A stretch of DNA of 17,089 nucleotides from Lachnospiraceae bacterium UBA3863 (GCA_002392385.1 DGGX01000194.1:1-17089); one strand, 5' to 3'; shown: positions 6,564 to 14,236, counted from the stretch's first letter. Translations and numbers: made by a program. Notes: generated from the letters alone by a model not told the origin.

Positions 6564-6596
6564 CATAACCGGCACTGAAGGTGCACAAGTATATAA

Positions 6597-8564
6597 ATGA
6601 TGAATCTATCCTTTCAGAAAAAGATCCGCCGCTCCGCGGCTGTTCTCCTGGTCCTGCTCCTCACTCTCACCTGCCTGACGGGGTGTGCGGGATTGCCCAG
6701 TCCCTCCGATATCCTGGACTGGTTCGGTCCCCATCTGGATCTGGAGCCCCTGCGGGTGGACAGTGAGCTCCCCCTCTATGACCTGACTTCTCTCACCGAC
6801 CGTGAAGAGAGGCTTCTCTGCACGGCCGCCATAGTCCCGCGCGGTGACGCGGACAATGACAGCAGTGACCCCGGCTCTGAACGGCTCCTGCTGGTCTCGC
6901 GCAATGCCGTCGACGATTATGTCGTGGAGACGCTGGATCTCTCCACCGGCGAGTTCCTGCGGCGGTGTTCCATAAATCCGGCCGCCCGGGACAGTTCCGG
7001 CCTTGTCAGCCTCCGGATCCTGTCTACGGAGCCCTTCCTTCTTCTGGATGAGACCTGCGGCGTTCTCTATCGGCAGGAGGGCGTCACCGAGGGCACGGAG
7101 GAGAGCAGCGCGGCACCCCGGCATCTGATCCTGTCCGACGAGGAGCGGGAGGATTATTTCTTCTGCAGCGGCGGTGAACTCTATGCCTCCTCCACAGACG
7201 GAAAGATCTGGAAATACGACAGCCGTTTCCAGCGCAGCCTCTACTGGACCCTGCCCTCCGACCTGACCTGGATCATCCCCCAGGCGAGCCCGGAGGAGGG
7301 GATCGCACGTTTTCTCACCTACCGGCTGGCTGACCGCCAGACCGCCTGCACCCTCTCCCTGTCTCTGGCTGACAAGCAGTTTACCGTCACCTATACAGAC
7401 CGGGAGGAGCTGCCGGCCGCGGCAGCCGCCGAGGGCCTGATCGGGACCATCACCCGGGACAGGCAGCCGGCCATCGGCATCTATGACACTGTGGAGGAGA
7501 CCCAGCGCTCTCTCCTGCTCCCGGTCTCTCTCCAGCAGCCGGACCAGACTGATGAGGAGGATCCCTTCCCTTACCACCCGGACATCCCCTCCTGCGGCCT
7601 CACACGCAGCGCCTGTATCCTTCTGGAAGAGGACGGATCCGGTATGCCCGGGCGTATCCTGCTCTGGTTCCACCCGGACACAGTCTTTCAGACCTGGCGC
7701 AGGGATACCCAGGAGCCCCTTCCCGGCAACGGGCTGATCGCACAGACCGAGGAATCCTCCGGCGTATCCGGGGACCTGCTGGACAGGGCGTCGGAGCTCT
7801 CTGACACCTATGGTGTCCGCATCCTTCTGGGGACGGACGTGCCCCAGGACGGATTTGACTACACGATCACGCCCTGTACCGATGAAAAGATCCTCTCCCA
7901 GGCCCTCACCCATCTGGAGGACGCCCTGGCCCTGTATCCGGAGGGATATTTCGAGACCCTGAGGGGCAGTCACTACCGCGATATCCTGATCATGCTGACC
8001 GGGGCCCTGACGCCCGTCAGCAGTTCTTCCTATATATCCAATGCCGGCGCCTTCTCCACGGAAGACTGCGGACTGGGCGTGATCGCGGCGGATGCCTCGG
8101 TCCTCTCCGGCCGACAGACACTGATCCATGAGATCACCCACATCACCGACTACCGGCTCCTGGCGGAGGGCCTGCTGGACGAGGAGGCATGGAACAGCAT
8201 GAATCCGGAGGGCTTCTCCTACTATGAAGCCTATCTGAACGAAGAGGGAGAGAGCTACGAGACCGCTGGCAGTCGTAAGTATACTGCGCTGGATCCGAAC
8301 ACTCCCTCCGATAAGCTGGATTATAAGAATCTCTATTTTGTCGACAGCTACAGCAAGACCTGGCCCATGGAGGACCGGGCGCGCCTCATGGAATATCTGA
8401 TGCTGGAGGATGACGATCCCGCCGGCGCCCCGCCGGCCTGGTATGCCGCTCCCCACATGCAGGAGAAGACAGACTGGTATCTGCAGCTCCTCCGCCGGGA
8501 GCTGGGCACCGAGGACTGGCCCGAGCAGACCGAATGGGAGAAGCGTCTCAGCGGCGTCCGCTGA
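6597..8564 (+). CDS. Secreted lipoprotein with C-terminal HExxH zinc-metallopeptidase-like domain
   Basis: A 655-residue protein, not assigned to a named family. Residues 1-30 form a lipoprotein signal: basic start, hydrophobic core, lipobox LTGC with the lipidated Cys30, so it should sit on the outer face of the membrane. Residues about 40-390 are beta-rich without a recognisable motif. The C-terminal part holds LIHEITHITDYRLL (His511, Glu512, His515) and later FVDSYSKTWPMEDRARLMEY (581-600). That pairing of HExxH with a downstream Y-x-KT-x-P-x-ED segment is typical of gluzincin-like peptidases, where a late Glu (perhaps Glu592) is the third zinc ligand. Substrate unknown. Two adjacent ATG codons (6597 and 6600) start the frame and the ribosome site is weak (GAAGGTG about 14 bases away). 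Convergent with truA. Confidence 0.82.
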   Translation: MMNLSFQKKIRRSAAVLLVLLLTLTCLTGCAGLPSPSDILDWFGPHLDLEPLRVDSELPLYDLTSLTDREERLLCTAAIVPRGDADNDSSDPGSERLLLVSRNAVDDYVVETLDLSTGEFLRRCSINPAARDSSGLVSLRILSTEPFLLLDETCGVLYRQEGVTEGTEESSAAPRHLILSDEEREDYFFCSGGELYASSTDGKIWKYDSRFQRSLYWTLPSDLTWIIPQASPEEGIARFLTYRLADRQTACTLSLSLADKQFTVTYTDREELPAAAAAEGLIGTITRDRQPAIGIYDTVEETQRSLLLPVSLQQPDQTDEEDPFPYHPDIPSCGLTRSACILLEEDGSGMPGRILLWFHPDTVFQTWRRDTQEPLPGNGLIAQTEESSGVSGDLLDRASELSDTYGVRILLGTDVPQDGFDYTITPCTDEKILSQALTHLEDALALYPEGYFETLRGSHYRDILIMLTGALTPVSSSSYISNAGAFSTEDCGLGVIAADASVLSGRQTLIHEITHITDYRLLAEGLLDEEAWNSMNPEGFSYYEAYLNEEGESYETAGSRKYTALDPNTPSDKLDYKNLYFVDSYSKTWPMEDRARLMEYLMLEDDDPAGAPPAWYAAPHMQEKTDWYLQLLRRELGTEDWPEQTEWEKRLSGVR

Positions 8565-8592
8565 GCCTCCGGCCCCTCGTAAAGGGCCTCAG
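8561..8592. terminator. Possible hairpin spanning the two convergent stop codons
   Basis: CTGAG (8561-8565) pairs with CTCAG (8588-8592), and GCCC (8572-8575) with GGGC (8584-8587), with a bulge on one side. It overlaps the TGA codons of both the lipoprotein gene and truA. There is no T-run, so terminator function is weakly supported. Confidence 0.3.
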
Positions 8593-9344
8593 TAATCCAC
8601 CTTCATGAGACAGAGGCCCCTGGCCGGCGCGGTGAATCCGGCCTTCGAACGGTCGCCCGCCGCCAGGATGCCGGGGATGTCCTCCGGCTCTCTGTCGCCC
8701 CAGCCCACCTCCAGAAGGGTCCCTGTCATGATGCGGACCATGTTCTGGAGGAATCCGCTCCCGTGAAAATACATCCGCAGGTAGCCCCCGCTCTCTTCGA
8801 TCCGGATACTGTCCACGGCCCGCACCGTGGACTTTTTCATGCGCGGATTGCCGCAGAAGCTCTTATAATCCATCAGTCCGGTCATGTACCGGGCGGCCCT
8901 GCGCATTCTCTCCGCGTCCGGCTGACGGTCCAGTATATAGACATAGCGCCTGTCAAAAACAGGTCTGGACAGGCCGTACCAGCAGGTATAGCGATAGGTC
9001 TTGCCCTGGGCCTTGAAACGGCTGTGGAAGCGGTCCGCGCAGATCCGCAGGTCATTGACGCTGATATCCTCGGGCAGGTAACGGTTCATGTAGGCCATCA
9101 GCTGCTCCTCGCTGCAGGCCGTGTCCAGCAGGAAGTTGCAGGTCATGGCCCGGGCGTGTACGCCGGCATCCGTCCGGCCTGCTCCGATCACCGTGATCTT
9201 CTCTCTCCTTCCCTCGTCCGCTGTCAGTGCCTCCAGCACTGTCTCCAGCTTGCCCTGGATGGTCATGTCCGTGTTCGGCTGATGCTCCCAGCCGTAGTAC
9301 CGGGTCCCGTCATAGCTGACGATGGCCTTGTAGTTGTGTTTCAT
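8589..9344 (-). CDS. truA: tRNA pseudouridine(38-40) synthase
   Basis: A 251-residue enzyme that converts uridines 38-40 of the tRNA anticodon arm to pseudouridine. VSYDGTRYYGWEHQPN opens the protein. GAGRTDAGVHA (residues 54-64) contains the catalytic Asp59. RTYRYTCWYG-like, YMTGLMDYKSFCG and FHGSGFLQNMVRIMTGTLLEVG follow in family order. Length is normal. GGAGG seven bases before the ATG supports the start. It diverges from the zinc-ribbon gene; a loose minus-strand TTTACA near 9470 may be its -35 but overlaps that gene's ribosome site. In many clostridia truA follows ribosomal-protein or ECF-transporter genes; here it stands alone. Confidence 0.96.
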   Translation of the reverse strand: MKHNYKAIVSYDGTRYYGWEHQPNTDMTIQGKLETVLEALTADEGRREKITVIGAGRTDAGVHARAMTCNFLLDTACSEEQLMAYMNRYLPEDISVNDLRICADRFHSRFKAQGKTYRYTCWYGLSRPVFDRRYVYILDRQPDAERMRRAARYMTGLMDYKSFCGNPRMKKSTVRAVDSIRIEESGGYLRMYFHGSGFLQNMVRIMTGTLLEVGWGDREPEDIPGILAAGDRSKAGFTAPARGLCLMKVDY

Positions 9345-9413
9345 ACGCCCGCCTCCGGGTCAGTTCCCATGGCCGCGGACCGGCCGTCTCAACTGCTGTC
9401 TCCGGCCTGCCGC

Positions 9414-9442
9414 TTGATTTTTAGTGTCCGTCACCTTACAAT
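9414..9442 (+). promoter_or_regulatory. Sigma-A promoter of the zinc-ribbon gene
   Basis: TTGATT (9414-9419), a 17-base spacer and TACAAT (9437-9442). The predicted start near 9449 gives a short AT-rich leader ending in the strong ribosome site AAAGGAGG (9467-9474), eight bases before the ATG. Confidence 0.68.
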
Positions 9443-9482
9443 TTAAAATTAGAATTATGTTTTTGTAAAGGAGGATCCGCAT

Positions 9483-10922
9483 ATGCTCTGCCCTTCCTGT
9501 CAGAAGATGATCCCGGACGGGGTCCGTTACTGCCCCTACTGCGGCGGAAGCACGAATACAGTCTCAGAAGGTCCCGCTTTATTCAATGACAATGAGGATT
9601 TTCTGTCCGGCAGCGTGCCGCGCTACGAGGACTCCGGCGCAATCCCGGAGGAGCCCGCGTCCGAGCCGGCCCCGTCCTCTGAAGACCGGACGGTCTACGG
9701 CATGCCGGATGACCAGGCCCTCTATGAAACACCGGACAAGCAGGCGGTCTACGATACGCCGGAGGAAGAGGCGATCTACGATATGCCCGATGACAAGACT
9801 CTTTACGGCATGCCGGGGGATGTGTCCGCGGACAGTTCCGGGGAGCCCGCTCCAACCGCGGATGTCTTCACGCCTGAGCCCGATCGTATCATCACGTCCA
9901 TGTCCGGAGAACAGTACAATGCCCGGGATGCCCGTTACTCTCAGGATGTGGAGCTGTCCGGCCTGAATCTCCTGACGCCGACCGAGTCCGGCGACGACGC
10001 CGCCAACAGGAAAACGGCCCTCATCGCCCTGGGCATATTCGGCGTCCTGGCGGCCATCACCCTGGGTGTCGCGGTCTGGGTCATTTCCAGCGGGCTGGGA
10101 AGTCTGGCAGCGCCCGGATACGGCAGCGGCGACGGTCTGTGGGGTTTTCTCACCCGGCCGCAGCCTTCCTACGCGGGATACGACACGTCCGAACCCGACT
10201 GGGAATCCGAGGACTGGTGGGCCGAGGACGGCGATGATGAATGGGATGAATGGAACGACGATAATTTCTGGGACGACGAGACCGGCGATGATGACAACAG
10301 CCAGGCCTTCAGCTACGACCAGATCCCGGTGCAGACACCGGAGATGACCAGTCTGGAATATACCGACTATCTGGCGGGTTATAAGGCGCCGGAAGAGCTG
10401 GGCGATGACCTTTACAGCGGCAATGTCCGTCTGGAAGGCGACCTCTACCATATGCCCATTCCGATCTCAGAGCTTGTGAAGAACGGCTGGGAGATCACGC
10501 AGCTGGAGGGCGAGAATATCGAGACAGGCGCGGACACCGTGATCGGCGCGAGTGAGTACAGCTTCATCTCCCTCAAGAAGGGGGACAAGGAGCTCAACTA
10601 TCTGACAGTCCGCAATCCTTACCGTGAAGAACGTCCTCTCAAGGATATCGTCCTGATCGATCTGCACTGCGATGATTCCGTGGCCGTGGATCTCCCGGGC
10701 CTTCCGGCCGACGCGGACGCCGCGCAGACCGGGGCTTTCCTGGAGCAGTACAATTTCACCGAGGAGGCGGAGGAGAGCTATTCAGCCTATTATCTTCTCT
10801 TCAGCCCGTCCGGCAATTACGAACAGAACTATGACCGGAACTGGCTCACCCTCTATGATTTCAATAAGAACGGGGAGATCGACTCCCTGTCCCTGGACTA
10901 CGATTATCCCTTTACACGTTAA
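9483..10922 (+). CDS. Zinc-ribbon single-pass membrane protein with Tyr-Pro repeats and acidic linker
   Basis: A 479-residue protein of unknown function. Residues 3-20 form a zinc ribbon (Cys3, Cys6, Cys17, Cys20). Residues 72-116 are five 9-residue repeats, each starting Tyr with Pro at position 4 (YGMPDDQAL, YETPDKQAV, YDTPEEEAI, YDMPDDKTL, then a degenerate copy). A single membrane span follows at about 177-203, so the ribbon and repeats should be cytoplasmic. Residues 237-273 are extremely acidic, with 20 Asp/Glu and six Trp. The extracellular C-terminal domain (about 285-479) ends with DFNKNGEID (459-467), like an incomplete EF-hand loop. Such zinc-ribbon membrane proteins are common in clostridia as sensors or secretion-related proteins, but I cannot name a function. 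Its stop overlaps that of tcdA. Confidence 0.85.
   Translation: MLCPSCQKMIPDGVRYCPYCGGSTNTVSEGPALFNDNEDFLSGSVPRYEDSGAIPEEPASEPAPSSEDRTVYGMPDDQALYETPDKQAVYDTPEEEAIYDMPDDKTLYGMPGDVSADSSGEPAPTADVFTPEPDRIITSMSGEQYNARDARYSQDVELSGLNLLTPTESGDDAANRKTALIALGIFGVLAAITLGVAVWVISSGLGSLAAPGYGSGDGLWGFLTRPQPSYAGYDTSEPDWESEDWWAEDGDDEWDEWNDDNFWDDETGDDDNSQAFSYDQIPVQTPEMTSLEYTDYLAGYKAPEELGDDLYSGNVRLEGDLYHMPIPISELVKNGWEITQLEGENIETGADTVIGASEYSFISLKKGDKELNYLTVRNPYREERPLKDIVLIDLHCDDSVAVDLPGLPADADAAQTGAFLEQYNFTEEAEESYSAYYLLFSPSGNYEQNYDRNWLTLYDFNKNGEIDSLSLDYDYPFTR
9696..9830 (+). repeat. Five 27-bp coding repeats (9-residue Tyr-x-x-Pro units)
   Basis: Tyrosine codons recur exactly every 27 bases from 9696. The pattern is clear in the protein (Tyr72, 81, 90, 99, 108, each followed by x-Met/Thr-Pro and acidic residues) but diverged in DNA. 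This suggests the units are old and kept by selection. Confidence 0.8.
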
Positions 10923-11665
10923 GAGATCAGATCCCGGATGACTTCCCCCGCGAGCACCAGACCAGCGGCGGAAGGAACGAAGGCGATACTCCCCGGTGTG
11001 CTGCGGCGCGCCGGGGTCTTCTCTTCTCCGGAGGTCTCCGTGGGGAGGGGAGTGCGGGGCTGTTCCCGGGAATAGACTACCTTGAGACTTCGCACGCCTC
11101 TTTTCTTCAATTCGCGGCGCATGACCCTGGCCAGCGGACACACGTCGGTCTCATAGATGTCCGCCACCCGGAAAGCGGCAGGGTCCAGCTTATTGCCGGC
11201 CCCCATGGCGCTGATGACGGGCACGCCGGCGGCCTGGGCGCGCAGGATCAGTTCGATCTTGGCTGTCACGGTGTCCACCGCGTCCACCACATAGTCATAC
11301 TCCTCGAAGGGGAAGGTGTCCGCGTTCTCGGGCAGGAAGAAGCAGTTCCGGACCGTCACCCGGATCGCGGGGTCTATATCGCGGATCCTCTCCTGCATGA
11401 CCTCTGTCTTGAGCCGTCCGATCGTGCTCCTGAGGGCGATGATCTGGCGGTTCAGGTTGCTTATGGACACCCGGTCACTGTCTGTCAGGTCCAGGGCGCC
11501 CACGCCGCTCCTGGCCAGCGCCTCGCAGACATAGCCGCCCACGCCGCCGACCCCGAAGACCGCCACCCGGGCCCGGGCCAGCCTGTCCAGTGCCTCTTCT
11601 CCCACCAGGAGCCGCGTTCTCTCCAGCTGGTCGCCGCGGCTGTATCCTTCCTTAACTTCCGGCAT
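10919..11665 (-). CDS. tcdA: tRNA threonylcarbamoyladenosine dehydratase (TcdA/YgdL family)
   Basis: A 248-residue E1-like enzyme that uses ATP to cyclise t6A37 of tRNA to ct6A. VAVFGVGGVGGYVCEALARSG (split here by position: 34-44 holds GVGGVGG) is the ATP-binding loop. DSDRVSISNLNRQ contains the family's Asp and Arg for adenylation. DAVDTVTAK and the closing GSIAFVPSAAGLVLAGEV are typical. The start at 11665 is chosen for AAGGAGG six bases upstream; the frame is open beyond it but without family similarity. An insert with Pro, Thr and Glu (about residues 200-220) precedes the last strand. Its TAA interlocks with the zinc-ribbon gene's TAA in a shared TTAA. It diverges from pepT. Confidence 0.93.
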   Translation of the reverse strand: MPEVKEGYSRGDQLERTRLLVGEEALDRLARARVAVFGVGGVGGYVCEALARSGVGALDLTDSDRVSISNLNRQIIALRSTIGRLKTEVMQERIRDIDPAIRVTVRNCFFLPENADTFPFEEYDYVVDAVDTVTAKIELILRAQAAGVPVISAMGAGNKLDPAAFRVADIYETDVCPLARVMRRELKKRGVRSLKVVYSREQPRTPLPTETSGEEKTPARRSTPGSIAFVPSAAGLVLAGEVIRDLIS

Positions 11666-11680
11666 CGCCTTCCTCCTTCT

Positions 11681-11706
11681 GCCCGGCTTGCGGATTTGAG
11701 CCGGGC
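11681..11706. promoter_or_regulatory. 8-bp inverted repeat between tcdA and pepT
   Basis: GCCCGGCT (11681-11688) and AGCCGGGC (11699-11706) are perfect inverted arms around ten bases. The element overlaps the -35 and spacer of the pepT promoter and lies in the tcdA leader just upstream of its ribosome site. It may be an operator or an mRNA hairpin. Confidence 0.55.
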
Positions 11707-11716
11707 GGCCTATAGT
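11688..11716 (+). promoter_or_regulatory. Sigma-A promoter of pepT
   Basis: TTGCGG (11688-11693), a 17-base spacer and TATAGT (11711-11716). The predicted start near 11723 gives a leader of about 70 bases. Confidence 0.55.
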
Positions 11717-11792
11717 ATTACATGGAACCCTGCGCAGCGCTCTGTCTGCCATGATCCGGACAACAACTCACACCCGACAGAAAGGAACAGAT

Positions 11793-12977
11793 ATGACTGC
11801 ACTTATTGAGCGTTTCCTCCGTTACGCACAGATCGAAACGACCTCTTCTGAAGACTCGGACACCTCGCCCTCCACCCACTGCCAGCACGATCTGGCGGCT
11901 CTCCTGGCCCGTGAGCTGGAAGAAATGGGCGCCTCTGACGTCATATATGACCGCACCCACTGCTATGTATACGCGCAGGTGCCCGGCCAGGGCGATCCCA
12001 TCGGTTTTATCGCCCATATGGACACCTCCCCGGCCGCTTCCGGGAAGAATGTCCGTCCCAGGATCCTGAAGGCCTACGACGGCACCGACAGCCTGCTGCG
12101 GCCGGAGGACTTCCCGGAGCTGCTCTCCCACCTGGGCGAGGATCTCATTGCCTCCGACGGAACGACCCTGCTGGGTGCGGACGACAAGGCCGGCGTCGCG
12201 GAGATCATGGAGCTGGCAGCCTGGTATCTGGCCCATCCGGAGATCCCTCACCGCGCCATCTCCATCTGCTTCACCCCCGACGAGGAGGTGGGCAGAGGCA
12301 CACAGTACTTCGACCCGAAGGCTTTCCGTGCCCGGGAGGCCTATACCGTGGACGGCGGCAAGCTCGGCATTTTCGAATATGAATGCTTCAACGCGGCCTG
12401 GGCCCGTGTCCGGGTACAGGGCCGCAGCGTCCACCCCGGCAGTGCCAAGGGCCTTATGCTCAACGCCTCTTCCCTGGCCATGGAGTTCGACGCCCTGCTG
12501 CCCCCCGCCGAGCGCCCGGAATACACGGAAGGCTACGAGGGCTTCTACATGCTGGCGGAGATCACAGGCAGTATCGAGGAGGCCCGTCTCCAGTACATCG
12601 TGCGGGACCACGACCGCGCCCGCTTCGAGGAGAGAAAAGAGACCCTCCGCCGAACTGCCGCCTATCTCAACGAGAAGTATGGTCAGGGGACCTTCACCCT
12701 CGAGATGGGGGACAGCTATCACAATATGGCGGACGTCATGCGGGACCACATGGACCTCATTGACAGGGCCTATGCCGCCGCGCGCGCCATCGGCGTCACG
12801 CCCTCCAGCGAACCTGTGCGGGGCGGCACGGACGGGGCCCTCCTGGCGGAGATCTACGGCATCCCCTGCCCCAATCTCTGCACCGGCGGCTATAATTTCC
12901 ACGGCCGCTTCGAATATGCCTCGATCCAGGAGATGGAGGCTTCCCTCCAGATCCTGATCGGCATCGCCGCTCTTTAA
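11793..12977 (+). CDS. pepT: Peptidase T (tripeptide aminopeptidase, M20B)
   Basis: A 394-residue cytosolic zinc peptidase that removes the N-terminal residue from tripeptides. All metal and catalytic positions of the family are readable: His75 and Asp77 in GFIAHMDTSP, Asp130 in GADDKAG, Glu164-Glu165 in PDEEVGRG, Asp187 in VDGGKLG, and His370 in NFHGRFEYAS. VRGGTDGALL-like sequence near the C-terminus appears as GGTDGALL. It is slightly shorter than the enteric enzyme. AAAGGA six bases before the ATG at 11793 supports the start; the frame is open upstream but without family similarity. It has its own promoter and is convergent with galE across a long palindrome. Confidence 0.95.
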   Translation: MTALIERFLRYAQIETTSSEDSDTSPSTHCQHDLAALLARELEEMGASDVIYDRTHCYVYAQVPGQGDPIGFIAHMDTSPAASGKNVRPRILKAYDGTDSLLRPEDFPELLSHLGEDLIASDGTTLLGADDKAGVAEIMELAAWYLAHPEIPHRAISICFTPDEEVGRGTQYFDPKAFRAREAYTVDGGKLGIFEYECFNAAWARVRVQGRSVHPGSAKGLMLNASSLAMEFDALLPPAERPEYTEGYEGFYMLAEITGSIEEARLQYIVRDHDRARFEERKETLRRTAAYLNEKYGQGTFTLEMGDSYHNMADVMRDHMDLIDRAYAAARAIGVTPSSEPVRGGTDGALLAEIYGIPCPNLCTGGYNFHGRFEYASIQEMEASLQILIGIAAL

Positions 12978-13003
12978 TACCTGCCCGGCTTTTACTCTAC
13001 TAT

Positions 13004-13073
13004 AAAGGGACTGTCGCACTGAACAAATGAGCATACCGGAAGTTCAGCCGGTTCAGTACGACAATCCCTCTTT
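13004..13073. repeat. Long palindrome between pepT and galE (terminator or MITE-like)
   Basis: GGGACTGTCGCACTGAAC (13007-13024) faces GTTCAGTACGACAATCCC (13051-13068) around 26 bases. In RNA from the minus strand all 18 positions pair, two of them as U-G wobbles. On the plus strand the same two positions are C-A mismatches. A short T-rich tract follows on both sides. It lies 30-100 bases beyond the galE stop and just past pepT, so it is probably a shared terminator, mainly tuned to galE. The shape would also fit a small mobile palindromic element. Confidence 0.65.
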
Positions 13074-13080
13074 CATCTTT

Positions 13081-13102
13081 GTATCCGATCAGTATCCGAT
13101 CA
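13081..13102. repeat. 11-bp tandem duplication at the galE stop
   Basis: GTATCCGATCA occurs twice head to tail (13081-13091 and 13092-13102). The second copy contains the galE stop codon, and the first holds a spare TGA downstream of it on the minus strand. Confidence 0.85.
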
Positions 13103-14116
13103 CTCGGTATAGCCTTCCGGATTCTGACTCTGCCAGCGCCAGCCGTCGCGGCACATATCCTCCAGATTCTTCTCCGCGGTCCAGCCCAGGACATCTCTGG
13201 CCTTGGAAGGATCCGAGTAGCACACGGCGATATCGCCGGGTCTGCGGGGATCGATCACATAGGGAAGCTCCCTGCCGCAGGCCTTGGAGAAGGCACGGAT
13301 GATATCCAACACGCTGTAGCCGTTGCCGGTCCCCAGGTTGAAGATGTTCACGCCTTCGAGACGCTCCATGCCCTCGATGGCCTTCACATGTCCCCTGGCC
13401 AGGTCCACCACGTGGATATAGTCCCGGATACCGGTGCCGTCGGGGGTGTCATAATCGTTGCCGAAAACATGCACCTTCTCCAGCTTGCCGGACGCCACCT
13501 GGGCCACGTAGGGCAGCAGGTTGTTGGGGATCCCCTTGGGGTCCTCCCCGATCAGGCCGCTCTCATGGGCGCCGATGGGATTGAAGTAGCGCAGCAGCAT
13601 CACACGCCACTCATTGTCCGCCTTCCAGATATCCGTCAGGATCCTCTCCTGCATGGCCTTGGTCTCTCCGTAGGGATTGGTGGTGATCCCCTTGGGGCAC
13701 TCCTCCGTGATCGGGACGAAGGCCGGATCGCCGTAGACCGTGGCCGAGGAGGAGAAGACGATCTTCTTGCAGCCGTGCGCCCGCATGACATCGCAGAGCG
13801 TCAGGGTGCTCTCCAGGTTGTTGTGATAGTACTCGATAGGCTTGCGGGTGGACTCTCCCACCGCCTTATAGCCGGCGAAGTGGATCACCGCGTCGATGCT
13901 TTCCTTCTCAAAGAGAGCGGTAAGCGCCTGCCGGTCCGTCACATCGATAGGATAGAAAGCAGGCCGTCTGCCTGTGATGGTCTCGATCCGGTCCACCACC
14001 ATGGCCTTGGAATTATAGAGGTTATCCGCGATCACCACGTCATAACCCGCGTTCAGAAGCTCCACACAGGTGTGACTGCCTATAAAACCGGTTCCTCCGG
14101 TAACAAGTATCCGCAT
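13100..14116 (-). CDS. galE: UDP-glucose 4-epimerase
   Basis: A 338-residue NAD-dependent enzyme of the short-chain dehydrogenase superfamily that interconverts UDP-glucose and UDP-galactose, for Leloir catabolism or surface glycan precursors. MRILVTGGTGFIGSH has the GxxGxxG cofactor loop (residues 7-13). Ser124 (in FSSSATVYG) with Tyr149 and Lys153 (NPYGETKAM) form the catalytic triad. LLRYFNPIGAH and DYIHVVDLA are characteristic. AGGAGG eight bases before the ATG supports the start. Other Leloir genes are absent here, which fits a general precursor role. Its -10 lies inside a perfect inverted repeat, implying regulation. It follows thiT on the same strand but has its own promoter. Confidence 0.97.
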   Translation of the reverse strand: MRILVTGGTGFIGSHTCVELLNAGYDVVIADNLYNSKAMVVDRIETITGRRPAFYPIDVTDRQALTALFEKESIDAVIHFAGYKAVGESTRKPIEYYHNNLESTLTLCDVMRAHGCKKIVFSSSATVYGDPAFVPITEECPKGITTNPYGETKAMQERILTDIWKADNEWRVMLLRYFNPIGAHESGLIGEDPKGIPNNLLPYVAQVASGKLEKVHVFGNDYDTPDGTGIRDYIHVVDLARGHVKAIEGMERLEGVNIFNLGTGNGYSVLDIIRAFSKACGRELPYVIDPRRPGDIAVCYSDPSKARDVLGWTAEKNLEDMCRDGWRWQSQNPEGYTE

Positions 14117-14141
14117 AGTTCTGACCTCCTGTTATGTCTGA

Positions 14142-14168
14142 TGTCATATACTGTTTTATTATATGACA
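14142..14168. promoter_or_regulatory. Perfect inverted repeat over the galE -10 (candidate operator)
   Basis: TGTCATATA (14142-14150), nine bases, TATATGACA (14160-14168). It covers the galE -10 and the predicted start point near 14151, the classic place for a repressor site. The half-site TGTCAT recurs at the xylB promoter. Confidence 0.55.
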
Positions 14169-14186
14169 CCGGCTGACTTTTGTCCC
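14158..14186 (-). promoter_or_regulatory. Sigma-A promoter of galE
   Basis: On the minus strand GGGACA (14186-14181), a 17-base spacer and TATAAT (14163-14158). Confidence 0.65.
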
Positions 14187-14236
14187 ATGAAAAAATGTCT
14201 TTTCTTATGGCATTCGGTCATCTGTGAGCTGGTTCC

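Noticed and set aside
6606..8456. 616-codon open frame antisense to the lipoprotein gene
   Set aside because: Length alone is impressive, but the translation has shadow composition with no domain, and the opposite strand has a signal peptide and metal motif.
11709..11722. TAATACTATAGG on the minus strand, reminiscent of a phage T7 promoter
   Set aside because: Lacks the central part of the T7 consensus; it is simply the complement of the pepT -10 region.
11718..13034. 438-codon open frame antisense to pepT
   Set aside because: Mirrors codon bias of pepT, whose catalytic residues are all present; no promoter or ribosome site.
13079..14176. 365-codon open frame antisense to galE
   Set aside because: Shadow of a complete galE; no recognisable motif.
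14187..14236. Possible thiT terminator (CCAT...ATGG with A- and T-runs)
   Set aside because: Pairing is short and AT-rich with no stable GC stem.
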